A stretch of DNA of 64,000 nt from Pseudoneurospora amorphoporcata (GCA_033297205.1 MU859142.1:78121-142120); one strand, 5' to 3'; shown: positions 1-12,376, numbered from the stretch's first letter. Notes: generated by a model from the sequence alone, not told the origin. A program made the numbers and translations.

Positions 1-2279
1 CAGCGCCAGACTGGGCACCTCCTCAGCGTGATCCTCGGAGGAACCATCGGACTGGGTTGTTCCCGTCACTGCAGCACCATTAGCTTTGGGCAATGCCTGC
101 TCAGCCTCCTTCTCCTGCTTGCCCTGGCGCGATCTACCGCGAGAGGACGAACGCGACTTGTGCGCCGCGGCTTGCTGCTCCTTCTCATCCCGCTGGCGTA
201 TTTGCAAGATCAACTGACCGAGGGTCTTGCGGTCAGCATCTCGCTCTGCCTCTGCCTGCTCAGCCCTGTTTCTAAAGGCTTCCAGTTGCTCCCTAAGCCC
301 CTTCATCTCCGTCGTCATCGACTCGATCCGAGCCTGGAAAGCTGCTGCCATGGCCTCGATGTTGCTAGTTTCCGGTTTGGAGCTCTTTTCGGATTCAACG
401 CCGCCGAGTGCGCTCGAGTCGTTTGTTTGAGACTGCTCCGTCGGTGGCTCGAAAGCCTTCTCCAGCTCTGAGTGGCCGTTTGTCAAAGCTGCCACACTTA
501 TACCATTCGTCACTGGTTGTTGGCTTACTGCCATCTTTTGCATCAAAACCTCCGCCTGTAACCTGGCTTCACGTTCCTCGTTAAGCATCCTTTCCAGATC
601 TCGCACCCGAGCACTGTTACTGTCCAGTTCCTTCTTTGCCAAGTTCAAGGCCTCCGTAAGTTGCATAACCTGATTAACGTTCGCGTCCTTGGGGAAAGGG
701 TGTGATTTGGGTCGCTCGGTGATTCCTCGTTTTAGCGAAGGCGTATCTGAAGCGCGGGCAACACTTGGCACCTCTGGGACTGGCTGTGATGGTGGAGGAG
801 CAGGGGGCTCCGAGAACCGGGTTTTGCTGTTTTCCGACTTGAAGGCGACGTTGCCGTTTACATGCGGTTTAGGAGGCTCGATACCATCGGGCTTCTCTTG
901 GTTCTTGATGTCGTCCTTTGTGACCAATGCGGTGATGAACTGACCCGTTCGGATAAGGTCGTGGTGTTGCAGCTTGGCATTTCGCATTTCCGTCTTTTGT
1001 AGTGTAAGCAGATGAATCGGTAACCAGGACACAGAGTTGTACTTACTTGAAGCTTTTTGACAATATGTTCAGTTGTGACGGGGTTTAACCAGAACTGCCT
1101 CTGCTGCGCCATGCCGGATATCGGACCACCCATATTTCCAGGCATCATACGCCCGTTGCTTGCTAGCGATGCTGCGCTGCCAGCTCGACCGCGGAAGGGA
1201 GGCATGCCGCCCATAGGCATCATCATGCTGCCATTTGAAGGATCGAGATCGCCAAAGTTCATATCCAAAAGGTTATTTGTTTGGGTAACGAATCCGGCAT
1301 GCTCAACTTTGGCGGCGACCTTGTGGTGGACTACCGTCTTCTGATCCTCGCTCACAATATCGATACCGAGTTCGAGATGGTCTTGGGACTGGAGCTCGTG
1401 GGGTTCCGACTCGCGATTTTCGGGCGACAGGCGGTTGCCATTGACGAAGGTGCCGTTTGACGATTTGACATCCTTGATATATATCTTGCCGTCCTGGTTG
1501 GCCCAGATCTCGGCGTGCTGACGCGACAACACCTTACTGTCGAAGAAGCCGTTGGTAGGGAGAGGGACGGTTTTCGCATTCGTCTGTCGGCCGATTTTCA
1601 TAATGTCGGGGTAAAAGGGGACGGAGATGGTCTTGCGTTCGAAGGTACCGTTGAGCGACAGCAACGACAGCACGGGCAGCCGTTGGGGAGCCATTTGGTC
1701 GGCGCCGGGCCTCGAGAGATTGTTTTGTGACATCATCTGGTTCGGCGCCGACAAGGCGGACTGCGGTTGTTGCTGCGGCTGGGGTTGTGATGATGGCTGC
1801 TGTTGTTGGTGCATGGTTGGAGGCGCGCCGTTGACGCCATTCGCCATGGGCGGGCGGCCTGTTGCTGAGCGTGAAAAGTCGGACGCTCCTTCTGGCCTGG
1901 CATTAGTCCATGAGTTGGTGTTGGTGTTATTTTTTGGTTGCGGTTTCTTGCGCAGAGCTTGTGAGTTCGACCAAGGCGCGGTGTCTCCACCGACCGACAT
2001 GGGGTTGCCGTTTCCGTTTCCGCTGCTGGTGGTGCTGTTGGGGCTGCCGTTGGTCGGCGCAGTCGAGACGGAGCCGGTCGAGGTCACGGTGGAGGTGGAC
2101 GAGGAGGACGCCGTCGACGAAATCGACGACGACGAGTTGGATCGTTGCAGAGATTTTCGCGACATGAACATGTTCATTCTATTGTCGTCGGGGTTCATCG
2201 AGTTTAGCGATTGGCCACCATCAGTCCATCCCGGCCGATTGAGATTTGCGAAGCTAGGGGGATTCGCGACAGCCGTCAT
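1..2279 (-). CDS. ham-4: FHA-domain coiled-coil protein, SLMAP/HAM-4/PRO45-like (3' end outside the window)
   Basis: Two exons are visible: 1047-2279 and 1-993, with a 53-nt GTAAGT...AAAAG intron (994-1046) in phase 0. The protein is open through the left edge, at least 742 residues. Residues 1-200 are Ser/Thr/Asn/Gln-rich and disordered. An FHA domain follows at about 203-320, with the phosphothreonine-binding signatures GR (in MKIGRQTNA), SRQHAEIW and SSNGTFVNG. After a Pro-rich linker come two charged heptad stretches typical of coiled coil, around MLNEEREARLQAE and FRNRAEQAEAERDADRK. FHA plus coiled coil in this order is the architecture of SLMAP, the STRIPAK subunit called HAM-4 in Neurospora and PRO45 in Sordaria. 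In those fungi it is needed for hyphal fusion and fruiting-body development, acting at the nuclear envelope/ER. A C-terminal membrane anchor would be expected but lies outside the window. The family call is firm; the symbol is inferred from architecture. Confidence 0.85.
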
Positions 2280-4441
2280 TGAGACCTCCGGCGTGGCAGA
2301 CGGGGCTCTGGGGGAATGGAGCGAAGTGGATACGGGCCGTGTGTGCTGGGATGGAAGAGCAGCAGTGGACGTGGTGTCGCTGGTCGCTAGTGTAGTCGCT
2401 GCCGTCGACGCTGGGGCTCTCTGAGATTGTTCCTTTGCAAGGTTGCAACAAACTGTCCTCCTGTTTTTTTTGCTGGAAGCTGGAAACGGGGAGCGGGAGC
2501 AGGCGCGCGGGCTCGAACTGGCTGTTGCTGGTGACCTCCGTGCAGGCTCGACCTAACTCATGCGACTTCTTTTTCTTTCTTTCTGACCTGGTAATCTACC
2601 TGCACCAACTATTGACGGCAACAACAAAGACTATCTAACTGAACGGAGCGTGGGGCGGGTGGGTTCTGGCCAGTTCGGACGGGTTGTTGGCAACTATAGG
2701 GGTTGAAAGCAAAAGGGTCAGTTAAAAAGGTAATGTCACTTGGCACGCGGCGGTAATCTAGCCGTGACGTCGAACATTTGGCGCAGGGATTGGGGGTTCC
2801 AAGGTGGACTCTGGACAAGTGGACAATGGCCGCCGACGACTGTCGAGTTAGGAGTGCGCACTTGCTCTTGGTAAACTTCGCGCCCTTGTTGGTGTGGAGG
2901 GGCAGGCACTGAGTCGAGAGGCGATCGTGATGTTGTGCTAAGTAAGGAGCAAGCGAGAAGCGGCATACCTAGGTACCTAAAGGTAGTAATAGCAAGCTGA
3001 TGACGGCGATTTCGGGGGGAGAAATTCAAAATGGCAAGCACGCTTTTCAAGACGCGACGGGCAATAGTATGAAATCAACGAGGTTGAACAAGAATTTGAG
3101 GCGACTCACGTTTTCAGAGTCCTGGCGTTGCCTTGGAGAGGAACGAATCGTGACCTCAAGCGCTTACGAGCAGGGGAATGAATCACGCCCGTGCCACATA
3201 GTGGTCTATGCGTGCAGCTGGCTCAACTAAAGTTTCCCACCAAATCCCAAACAGGACTCGCCCGTTCCTCACGATTGGGCCTTTGACTGGCACTGCCGCT
3301 GGCCAGCGGCCGCTGGCTTCTGCAGTGGTAAGCACGAGCAGAAGTGACAGAAAGGCAATCTCGAGGTTCCGTTGCTTCGGTCCCATAAGTTGCCTTGTTG
3401 AGATGAAGGTCTGGATGGACAGAGCTGTAGCGTCGTTGGTCTTCACCAACAAAGCGATAGGGGCCTCCGATTGCTTCGTTCAAATGATAAGCTAGATCCC
3501 ATCTTTTTGGTTCGTCCTGTTTGACCCCTTGGTTCTTTTGATGCCGTCCAGTTGAAGAAGGCAGCGGTACCCACTGCTTGTACGGTGCCCTGTATATACG
3601 ACACAGTATCTGTATCGGAATAGGTGCGATTGTGTCAACCGCCAGGGGCAAGAACGATGTATGCCGGTGCACGCGCAGTCTTCAGAAGCTTCAATCCCTT
3701 CTTTCAGAAAGGTACCTAGAGAGCACCAGCGAGATCAGGGGGAGACGAGGCTTGAACTTGCGTCGCCTGTCAGTCTGTCACTAACTCCAGCAGGAACTCC
3801 TATCACGTGGAATGCCTGTAAACGGGAATTGGGACGGATATGAATGGGGTTGACGGTTGACGATGGCACGTCGCCAGCCCGGGGGACTGGTTGACGGGCA
3901 ACGCCGAGGTTGTTGGTCCGAGCGTCTGGACGTTCCAAAGGCGGGCTGAAGAGCTTCCATGATCCCCGCCTGTCGAGTTGAGCGTCAGACCCATTTTGTT
4001 AGAGCTTTATATGCCAAGTGTTAAAGCTTTCAGGGAGAGTACAGCAGCAGTAGACCACGACAATGAGCTAAAGAAGTTCCAAATACTCTCTCAGTACAAT
4101 ATGATTGATTCCAGATGATACTCTACGGAGGCCCCAGTACCTTTTGGGGGTTGAGAAGGCTTAAACTTGATCAGGCTGAGAGAAGCCTTCACATGGCCTT
4201 ATCACCACAGAATGCTCCCTGTAGCACTTACCAACTTCTCTCGGCGGGCAAGGCTGATGGGGTGGGGTCGTCGTTCAAACTCGGGGATCGTCCGTGCGTC
4301 ACTTTTTGCAACTTGCCCGCGGCAACCAGCTTTATCGCGGAATTCCTCCCACTTCTACGAGATCGCAAGCGCAATAGCTCTCTGGCAGTTCCTTTGGCCG
4401 CAATTAGCTTTGTCGTCAATCCCATACCACCAATTACCAAG
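2280..4441. other. Intergenic, divergent promoters of ham-4 and mgr2
   Basis: No convincing coding region was seen on either strand; the short ORFs lack domain-like composition. CT-rich runs at about 2568-2585 precede the ham-4 start. A CACGTG E-box-like hexamer lies at about 3804. A nested palindrome (3295-3316) is listed separately. Confidence 0.5.
3295..3316. repeat. Overlapping GC palindromes
   Basis: GCCGCTGGCCAGCGGC (3295-3310) is a perfect 16-bp palindrome. It overlaps CCAGCGGCCGCTGG (3303-3316), a perfect 14-bp palindrome. Together they could form alternative hairpins or a dimeric binding site. The function is unknown. Confidence 0.6.
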
Positions 4442-5074
4442 ATGCCTGCCCTTCCTCCTCAGCATGGTGGTGCCGTTGGGACCTCCAACTTTGACAAGTG
4501 TATGGGCCGATTCCGCGGCAACAACCCGAGAGGGGCTTGCGACAACAACAAACGATATGGAGCCTGCTAACATGATGCTATCCTCGCAGTCAAGATGGGT
4601 GCCATGATGGGCGGCAGTACGTCTTATCCATCCTGCCTAATAATCTGCATTCCAGTCGCTAACCTTTTGGGATTGTAGCTGTCGGCTGCATCATTGGCTT
4701 CATCTTCGGTATGCCCATGACCCAAAGCTTCGATTGACTTGCAGGCATGTCCTGACGCGCGCAACTCTCCAGGAACCGTCAACATCTTCAGATATGGTGC
4801 CGGCCCCAACGGCATCATGAGGACATTGGGCCAGTACATGCTCGGTTCGGGCGCTACCTTCGGGTAAGAAATCCTTGGATCAGGAACTCTCCACTGGTCT
4901 AGACCTTACCACTGACACCATCGTCCTTCCAGCTTTTTCATGTCTATCGGCAGCGTCATTCGTTCCGACTCCTCCCCCATTGTCGCCGAGGCCTACTACC
5001 GCGCCCAGAGGAGGCCCATGATCATGGCCGCCCAGACCTTCCGTCCCGCCTACTACCCGACCCGCTCCGACTAA
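4442..5074 (+). CDS. mgr2: Mgr2/Romo1-family TIM23 lateral gatekeeper
   Basis: Five small exons, 4442-4499, 4590-4616, 4679-4708, 4773-4863 and 4933-5074, join in frame to 115 residues. The first exon starts MPALPPQHGG. The splice at 4499/4590 creates the family signature NFDKFKMGAMMGG. Two Gly-rich membrane helices follow: GCIIGFIFGTVNIF (about 30-45) and a second around LGSGATFGFFMSIGSVIRSD (about 60-80). This matches Mgr2, the inner-membrane subunit that couples TIM21 to TIM23 and controls lateral release of preproteins. Length and helix spacing fit yeast Mgr2 and animal ROMO1. All four introns are 60-90 nt with normal donors. The gene is easily missed by ORF callers because no exon exceeds 142 nt. 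The family assignment is confident, and every junction keeps the frame. Confidence 0.9.
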
Positions 5075-5521
5075 ACGTCCACGCAGGAGGCACGATTTGC
5101 TGTACTTTATGTGTAAATAATATGGTCGCCCTCGAGAGCGACTATGGATACGGCGTCTTGGGGGTTTGTTCAAAATTCACAGCAATTCTGATCATTCGTG
5201 GAGCAATTTGCGCCTTTTGTCTGATGCAACATTTGACGAGCTATAAGCCAGGAAGGGTGCTTTGGAAGTATGTGCTTACATTCAGCAGGTGTTTGCTAAC
5301 CTGTATGGGAAACAGGCCAGCCTTACCCATGGCCTGCTGTGCAAGCCAACCGGCATGATGAGGCTCTTCGGCTGTACAACATCGACCCTGGATAGCATGT
5401 CATCTTTGCTCGACGGAAAGTTCGACAACAGTCATATCATACGAACCGAGATAAGCGCTCAAGAAATTCAGACTATGGTTGAAGACGGTCAGATAATCGA
5501 TACCCGCAAGCCACCTTATTA

Positions 5522-5558
5522 CCGTCCGAGACAATTACATGTCCGTCCGAGACAATTA
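5522..5558 (+). repeat. Two tandem copies of a 16-bp motif, 21-bp period
   Basis: CCGTCCGAGACAATTA occurs at 5522-5537 and again at 5543-5558, separated by CATGT. It may be the edge of a degraded repeat; nothing else in the window matches it by eye. Confidence 0.6.
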
Positions 5559-7277
5559 ATGCGGCTCAAGAAACCCGTCACATTTGCAATTTTAAACGAC
5601 CACTCCCTGAGAACAGCCTGCTCCCTGAACATCGCCAAGTCACCGACGGAGAGACAGACTCGGACGAGGATCTTGAAGAGAAACCATCATGGTGACCGTA
5701 TGGGAGGTCGATAACAGCAGTAGCTCAAACCCGCAAAATATGCCCATCGAAAGTGGCTCAGATTAGTTCCGAGATGACTATACCAACCTCTATACATGAC
5801 ACGGTCTTGACGGGATCGGTTCCTGGGTTTTGTTCCATCTGCATACATCCGGCCAGGTTCCGGACCTCTCGACCTAGCAGCACTTTCGTCTCTCTCTTCA
5901 GATGAAGAGACTAAAGTCAATCGCATTTCATTGGTTCATTCGCTTTGGCTGATGGGCCTGGACCGAACAATTCCCATTGTTTCGACAGCATCCATCCGTA
6001 GCCATACTTCGGGTTTCCACGGTCGTCCACAGCCTTTCTATTTTCTCGTGCTGTCCTGTTTCACCAGTTCCTTGCATTCTCCACCGGTGATCCTATCTGT
6101 GATTGAGCCTTCAGCAATCCCCTTGCATCACAATATACTGTGCACTTCCGACTTCCTAGAAGCGCATTCAGCCCGTGCGAGGCTTTGCGGTACGCTGCTT
6201 GGGGGTCGGCACGTACTTGGTATCCTCTCTTCAGTTTCGAGGAGGTTGAATGCATGGTCAACTCCTGAAGACTTCACGATACTGAGTGATTCATCTCTGC
6301 CTCGAGGTCGCCAGGCTTTACCAGATTATAGCTCAGTGCTATTGCCACCGGCGGATTTCACTCTTCTCATCATCTTCCATCTTCTCACTGACTGCTCGCC
6401 ATCTTGCGGTTGAGGAACATTGGGAACTGGAAAATGTGCCAATCATATTGTCGACAATTCAATAACTGCCCACCTGGAGGTCCTTGGACTGCGGTTCCGT
6501 CAGCGGTCTAGTTCAGCCGCTGTGGGGCGGCGCAGGCATCGTGGGCGGCGATCTCAACGCTAGCGCTTACCCCAAACTCCCTGAGTCAAAGTTTCAGGGA
6601 CCTCTTCGTGCCTCTGGCCGATGTTTTAACCAACCTCCTTCCCAACTGCTTTAGCGGTGGATCTTTCCATCCCGTTGTCTACACTTTACCCAGCTGTCTC
6701 TCGATTTCCCATCCCTGGCGGTGGACAGACCGAATTTCTCGAGAGTTCCGTCGAGCAAAGTCCGATGATGCCGCAAACAACTTAGCCTTGGTGCTCACCG
6801 ACTCGAGTTATGTGTGTGTTGGTCTAGCTGAGCTGAACAGCTCATCAAGCTCCATGTGACATGGCTAAGGGCGATGCTGATATTTATGGCTATGACGTAT
6901 TGGACATTACTTACCCAAGTTAGTTTCCACGCTGGATCTCGGGGCGGTATTGTACCTGATGATTCCGTTTGGCAGGCCGCAGACCGTCATCATCCTCCTC
7001 AGGGATGATGTGTACCTTACCTACTCTGCATCGACGACCAGGGAAACAGACACAGACGGGTAGATGTCGATGTGGGTAATGTGGGTCGATACCGAAACTG
7101 GATCGCATCTGTGATCTAATCCACCCCTGCGTCTTCTTCCTTTCTCTCTCTCCCGGTGTGCTGGTCACATTACGGGGTGTTTCTTGGGACAGCCATGGAC
7201 CAGGACTATGGAGATCTTTGTGTCATGGCGCTGAAGTGCTAGACCCCTTACGGTTGTGGTCTCTCGAGGGGAGTTTG

Positions 7278-7285
7278 TATAAGTA
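7278..7285 (+). promoter_or_regulatory. TATA-like box of the laccase gene
   Basis: TATAAGTA lies 93-100 bp upstream of the laccase ATG at 7378, in a CT-rich leader. Position and sequence fit a fungal core promoter. There is no experimental support. Confidence 0.4.
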
Positions 7286-7377
7286 GGGACGATGTAGTTC
7301 CTCGTTGTCCAGGATACTCGGCTCTTCTTTGACACTCATACCCAAACCCTCCTTTCTTCTTCTTCATAATCCTCATC

Positions 7378-9253
7378 ATGGGCGTAATAGGACGCGCCAT
7401 AGTAGAGGTCAGCTCTAAACTATCAGGCGTTGTCGCGAACTTGGTCCAAGAGAAGACAAATGGGTATGTCTTTACCCCTTCCCACGAAAACGTGAAGAGG
7501 ATGAACATCACTAACGTCATCTTGTTCCAGTTCATCACGACTAGGGACCTTCCTCTTCCCACTTTTAGCATTCTTCTTGGGCAACCTAACACCAGATGGA
7601 CAATATCCATGGGGTAACCTAACAGACTGGGGCAACAACCAATACACCGAGTGTCCCATAACAGGAGCAGTGAGAACGTACGACTTTGTCATCAGCCGTG
7701 GAGTCATCGCACCCGATGGATACCAACGGGACGTCCTACTAGTCAACGGCGCCTTTCCCGGCCCCCTGATCGAAGCGAACTGGGGTGACAAGATCGTCGT
7801 CAACGTCTTCAACAACATTTCTTCCCCGGAGGAGGGCACATCAATCCACTGGCACGGTTTCCTCCAGCGAGGGACTCCATGGGACGACGGCGCACCCGGT
7901 GTCTCCCAATGTCCCATCGCTCCCGGCAAAAGTTACACCTACGAGTTCAAAGCCAGTCTCTACGGCTCATCCTGGTACCACGCACATTACTCGGCGCAAT
8001 ACGCCGGCGGCATCGTTGGCCCCATTGTCGTCCACGGCCCAACCCAGGCCAAATACGACTTCGATCTCGGCCCCGTCATGCTCAGCGACTGGTATCACCG
8101 CCCTTATTTTGACCTGATCAAGGACATGCTAGCTCCCGGCGGCTCGCCCCGCGTGCCCTCGGACAACAACCTCATCAACGGAAAGATGAACTTCGACTGC
8201 GCCGCCGCCGCTGCTGCCGGCGACAAAACCCCCTGCACTCCCAACGCGGGTATCGCCAAGTTCAAGTTCCAAACTGGCAAGACCCACCGCCTGCGTCTCG
8301 TCAACTCGGGAGCCGACGGCGTCCAGCGCTTCTCCATTGACGGCCACACCATGACCGTCATCGCGAACGACTTCGTCCCCGTCAAGCCATACAACGTCAC
8401 GGCCATCTCCCTGGCCGTCGGCCAGCGCGCCGACGTGCTCGTTACCGCTAACGCGGGAACTTCCCAATCTGCCTTTTGGATGCGCTCCGATCTGACAAGG
8501 TGCTCCGCCGCCAAGCAGCCTCTTGCTCTAGCAGCCGTTTACTACGACCAAGCCGACCCCGACTCTCAACCAACCAGCCAGCCGTGGGCAGACGCAGGTG
8601 ATCCTAACAAGAACTGTGGCGCAAGCGACGACTTGGACAAAAGGGAACCGCTTTACCCTATTTCCGTGACTGCAACCCCGGCCGTGACGAAGGAGATGAA
8701 GATCGAAGCGTACCGAAACGCGTCGGATGTCTTCCTGTTCAAGTTCGACGGTGTCAGTGCTCGAGTGGACTATAACCACCCGGCGTTGGATATGGTGACC
8801 AAGGGAAACATGAGTTTTCCCGAGGTGTGGAACGTTCGGGATTTCGGCGACGCGAAGACGATCAGGTTGGTGATTAATCAAAAGGGCCCCGGGCCGCACC
8901 CGATGCACCTCCATGGCCACAACTTCTACGTCCTCTCGTCCGGCCCCGGCGACTGGGACGGCAAGACGATTGTCCGTTCTTCAAATCCCGTGCGACGAGA
9001 CGTCGAGATGATCAGGTCGAATGGGCACTTGGTGCTGCAGTTTGATGCGACTAATCCGGGCGTGTGGGCTTTCCATTGCCATATCGCGTGGCATGCGTCA
9101 GAGGGGTTCTTTTCGAGCTTTGTGACGCAGCCGGAGGAGATACAGAGGCGGTGGGGAGGGATTGGGATGCCAGGCAAGATGGAGCAGGTGTGTAGGGAGT
9201 GGGATGCATGGAGTCAGATCAAGGTTGTTGATCAGATTGATAGTGGGACATAA
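7378..9253 (+). CDS. Laccase-type multicopper oxidase
   Basis: Exons 7378-7463 and 7531-9253 (intron 7464-7530, GTATGT...CACTAAC...CAG) give 602 residues. All four copper motifs are present: IHWHGF (about 134-139), WYHAHYSAQYAGG (about 177-189), HPMHLHGHNF and FHCHIAWHASEGFF near the C-terminus. Three cupredoxin domains are therefore expected, oxidising phenols or other aromatics with O2. The type-1 axial position after HCHIAWHASEG is Phe, which in characterised laccases goes with high redox potential. A hydrophobic stretch (RLGTFLFPLLAFFLG, about 32-46) follows 31 unusual polar residues, so the signal peptide is internal, or the segment is a signal anchor. Without the first exon the protein would lose this segment. 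The protein ends IDSGT, close to the DSG(L/I/V) plug of ascomycete laccases. The multicopper oxidase call is certain; substrate and pigment or lignin role are not known. Confidence 0.93.
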
Positions 9254-10686
9254 GCGTGTTGGTGTGAGGGATAGTGGATAGGATGGCGCTGGGCGGGATT
9301 TGGAAGTTGGGTGTGGCTTTTATTGGGCCTTTTTTGGTACATAATACCCTTTTGTTTGAATTATAATTCTTGTGGTCTTTGGACTGGATATGTTGATCTT
9401 GATACTCTTCATTGTTGGTGAACGCTGCTTTGTTTGAAGCTCCATTCCCTGATGCAGGAAAATTGTGGGAGCAAGAGATTCTGGAAGGGCTTGTTGCCAA
9501 GTTGGACACGCATTACCATTTGGACTGCAAGGCCTGCCATTAGAAGTTCCAAACACCCCAATTGCCTTGTAGCTCGTGACGGTATCAGAGAAGAAGCTAG
9601 AGGTATCTGCTTGGAAAGACCGGTGTCGGTTGCAAGCTGGCAGGCGCGAGGGCGGGAGGCTTGGGGGCCGTAATTACGAGGTGTTACGTATTACCGAATG
9701 CGCACGAGCAGTAGTGTACAGGACATTCGAATATCGGTAACTCGGCATATCAATGAAAACGGACACGAAGAAGGAACAAATCTTCTGGATTGGCATGCAT
9801 TCCAATGTTATCTGAATGTTACGGGGTTGTTGCATCTTTCGGAATTTCTCAGTGTTTCATTGCGACTTCACCTTTTCGCCATATGTAACTTCCCTGTGTA
9901 AGATATGTACCGCGGCGTTTTGGCAATCGCGACGTGCAGTCTTGCCCTTGCGCCTCTTGTTGGAGATTTGAGAGTTGAGTTGCTTGCTTCAGCTGTCACT
10001 GTACCGTGTTCAATCTCAGACAACAAAGAACCAACTTGGGGATTGTTCTGGTTTCCAGATTCAAACTTGATTCATTGTTCTATCTGAAAGTTCCTGGCTG
10101 TCCTTTTTCCGAAATGCCTTGTCGTTCGAAATCTTAACTCCTCCCTCCATACTAGGTTGGTTTCCGAGCTTCTCCATCTCCAAACTCCACCCGGATGCTG
10201 TGCTGATGACCAGTTTCCAAATCCCAAACCATCTTTCCCTGCCGGATGCCTCTCCTCGAAGTCGGAATCTCGGAAGTCTTGCCAAAATCCCAAGAATGCC
10301 AAAATAAACCATGATGTTCGTAGAAAAGTGATGATTTCGCCCAAAATCTTGACGCCCTGTTTCTTTTCCCATATCCTGCTTCCCATGTCCTACTCTCTCC
10401 TCCGTCTGGGTCGTCCTGTCCAGTGTGTGTCGAATGAGTGCTACCGTTTCCTTGGCGATCAAGATCCGTTCCTTTATTCCTTCCTTTCGTTGCCGTACTT
10501 GGTTTTCTTTTTGCCCGAATTCCCGTCCCCGCTGTCATTTAGCGTACTGGCTGGGCATAAAGGCTGCGCATCCTGAGAATTATTTCCCGTTCAGAGCCAG
10601 CGAGTAGTATATGGAGCATAGAAGAAACCAAAAGCCTTTGCGTGAGGCATGTTGTTTCGGGGACACGGGGTTGGCTGTCCTTCTAA
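9254..10686. other. Intergenic, no supported gene
   Basis: Laccase 3' flank and 3' flank of the minus-strand gene that follows. ORFs at 10061-10462 (minus) and 10157-10576 (plus) overlap each other and have no domain-like features. Confidence 0.45.
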
Positions 10687-11695
10687 TCATCTCTTTCTGG
10701 GTTTGTTAATTGTTGCGCAGCTGAGGTATGATGTGCGATACGACAGTGGAGTTTCTCGACGTTCTTGAATCCTGAGTATGCTAGGGACGGTCATGCATTT
10801 CTTTGTTGCCTCCTCTTGCCACATTCGCGTTGCTTCCTGCCACTGTTTCTCCTTGGGGGAAGTGTAGAAAGGGAGGTGGTCGACGGCGTTGGCGAGGAGT
10901 GTAGTGGTGGTATTCCAGATTTGACCGGGAATTCTCATGGGCCATTTGTTGTCCGAGTCATTGGCGGGTGTGTATTCGGTCTCCTTCTTCTTGGACTCCG
11001 TGGATGATGAAAATGAGGCTGTCCTTTTGTTCTGGTCGTTCTGCAGCAGATCTTGCAGAGATGTTGTTGCCTTGGTCTCTGGGAGAGCGGGAGGTGGCCA
11101 GTGCCAGCTCGATGAAGTCTTCCGATTATGTGAACTGAACGGAGCTATTTGACCAGCCTTGCGGGCGAGGGTCCTGATTCGATCTGACAGTATCCGGTTT
11201 CGCAAATCGGCAGGTCCATGAATGTTGATCTCGTTATTCAACATGGGCTTCCTCTGATCGGAGTTGGTGCCAAAGGCATGTACTGGAGCGACGGCAATCG
11301 ATGGAGTCTGCTTCCGTCTCTTGGTAAGTCCCGGCTCCGCGAGCTTGTCGACAATGGCTCCGGGGGCAGCAAAGGCGTCTCTCTTTCTCTTTCTGATCTG
11401 GCCAGTTGGAAGGGTGGGTCCAAGATTATAGGTATTGAGTCTTTCTCTTTGCTCCGGTAGTCCCTCGGTCAGAAGGGATTGGTGCTTGTTTGAAATGTCA
11501 CAGCCGCTATCATGCATTTTCTTCATCGTCCTCTTCCCAGGCGGGGGCATGCTCGTCGTTGATTCTGAGACGCCTCATGGCGAGGATGAAGTCCATGTCA
11601 GACATCCTCTTCCTTGGGTGCTTCCTGTTATGTGGCCGTGTTTTTCTGTTGGCTTGCATTGCTTTAGAGGCGAGAGTGGAATTGTGTTGATTCAT
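10687..11695 (-). pseudogene. Hypothetical basic, NLS-bearing protein with a 1-nt frame break
   Basis: Not recognised as a known family. Two overlapping minus-strand frames look like one gene. Frame A starts at ATG 11695 (context ATACCATGAAT) and reads 61 residues, ending MSDMDFILAMRRLRIND... and an acidic WEEDDEEN, then TGA. Frame B begins by 11550 and runs 287 residues to TGA at 10687-10689, with nuclear-localisation-like KRKRD and TKRRK clusters. The span is 1009 nt, that is 3n+1. Ignoring one A of the AAAA run (complement of TTTT at 11517-11520) would join A to B just after DDEE, giving about 335 residues. No GT donor lies in the right place for an intron. Alternatives are an assembly error, a strain-specific frameshift, or frame B alone being the gene with start 11550. 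Confidence 0.5.
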
Positions 11696-12376
11696 GGTAT
11701 TCCTCTATCATGATATCGTTAGAATTGTAGACATAATTAGGCAAGGTGGCTTCGAACCGACCTTTTTCGGAAGACAAGCTGTGTTTTGGAGGCTGGAAGC
11801 GATGTTTTTCGTGTGATAGAAATTGAGGGAGAGGTGTATAAAGTTCACGTGAAGACAAGATGATGGTCAGGATAGGATGGTGAGATGTTTCAGAGAGGGA
11901 TCTTTGGAGATGGATAAGTGCTTGGGAGAAATAAAACAGACTCTCGAATATTGGAGGCAGGTTATTTATACTAGTTCTTGAAGAATATTTGAGAGCATCT
12001 TGTCTGTGTCCCTGGTCAAAGTCCGGCTGTGTGAACCGCCCTCCGAGCTGCGCTGCATCTATACGCATCCTCATCTCCGGAACATGCTTCTCCTAAAATT
12101 CAACCAGCTGCGCTCCGAAAAAGACTTCTTCAGCTGCAGAACGTGGGTATATGCAGGAATAAATTTATAGTAAAACTATCAAGTTTCGCCCTTCCTATTT
12201 CTTGATGCTGTTTCCTCCTCGAGAAAAAGTTGGCAAACGTTTGAATGGCAATCCTTCATTCACGTATTTAGATTCCAAGCTGCAAAACCGTTTGCCTTTT
12301 TCCTCCCTTGATCATGCCGGTCATCGACAAGAGAGCTCATAAAACATTGCGCCCTCCGTTCTCTCGCAAACTCTCC
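11696..12376. other. Intergenic, promoter side of the 10.7-11.7 kb gene
   Basis: AT-richer than the flanks and without coding signal. The ORF at 11664-12074 (minus) overlaps the gene start in another frame and is not supported. Confidence 0.4.

Larger units (their letters stand above)
5075..7377. other. Intergenic, no supported gene
   Basis: This 2.3-kb stretch separates mgr2 from the laccase. ORFs at 5262-5714 and 5931-6413 have no recognisable motif and no splice-supported extension. A 16-bp direct repeat (5522-5558) and a TATA-like box (7278-7285) are listed separately. Around 6535-6560 one frame reads GIVGGDLNAS, like an endonuclease/exonuclease/phosphatase motif, but it breaks at once. 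Confidence 0.4.

Noticed and set aside
1627..2424. 265-codon plus-strand ORF opposite the FHA gene
   Set aside because: Antisense of the Ser/Gln-rich disordered region; no domain features.
6535..6860. Possible exonuclease/endonuclease/phosphatase relic (GIVGGDLNAS)
   Set aside because: Only one short motif, followed at once by stops and frame changes; not enough to call a pseudogene.
11735..11770. tRNA T-arm-like GGTTCGAAGCC on the minus strand
   Set aside because: Flanking bases do not form T-stem, acceptor or anticodon arms.
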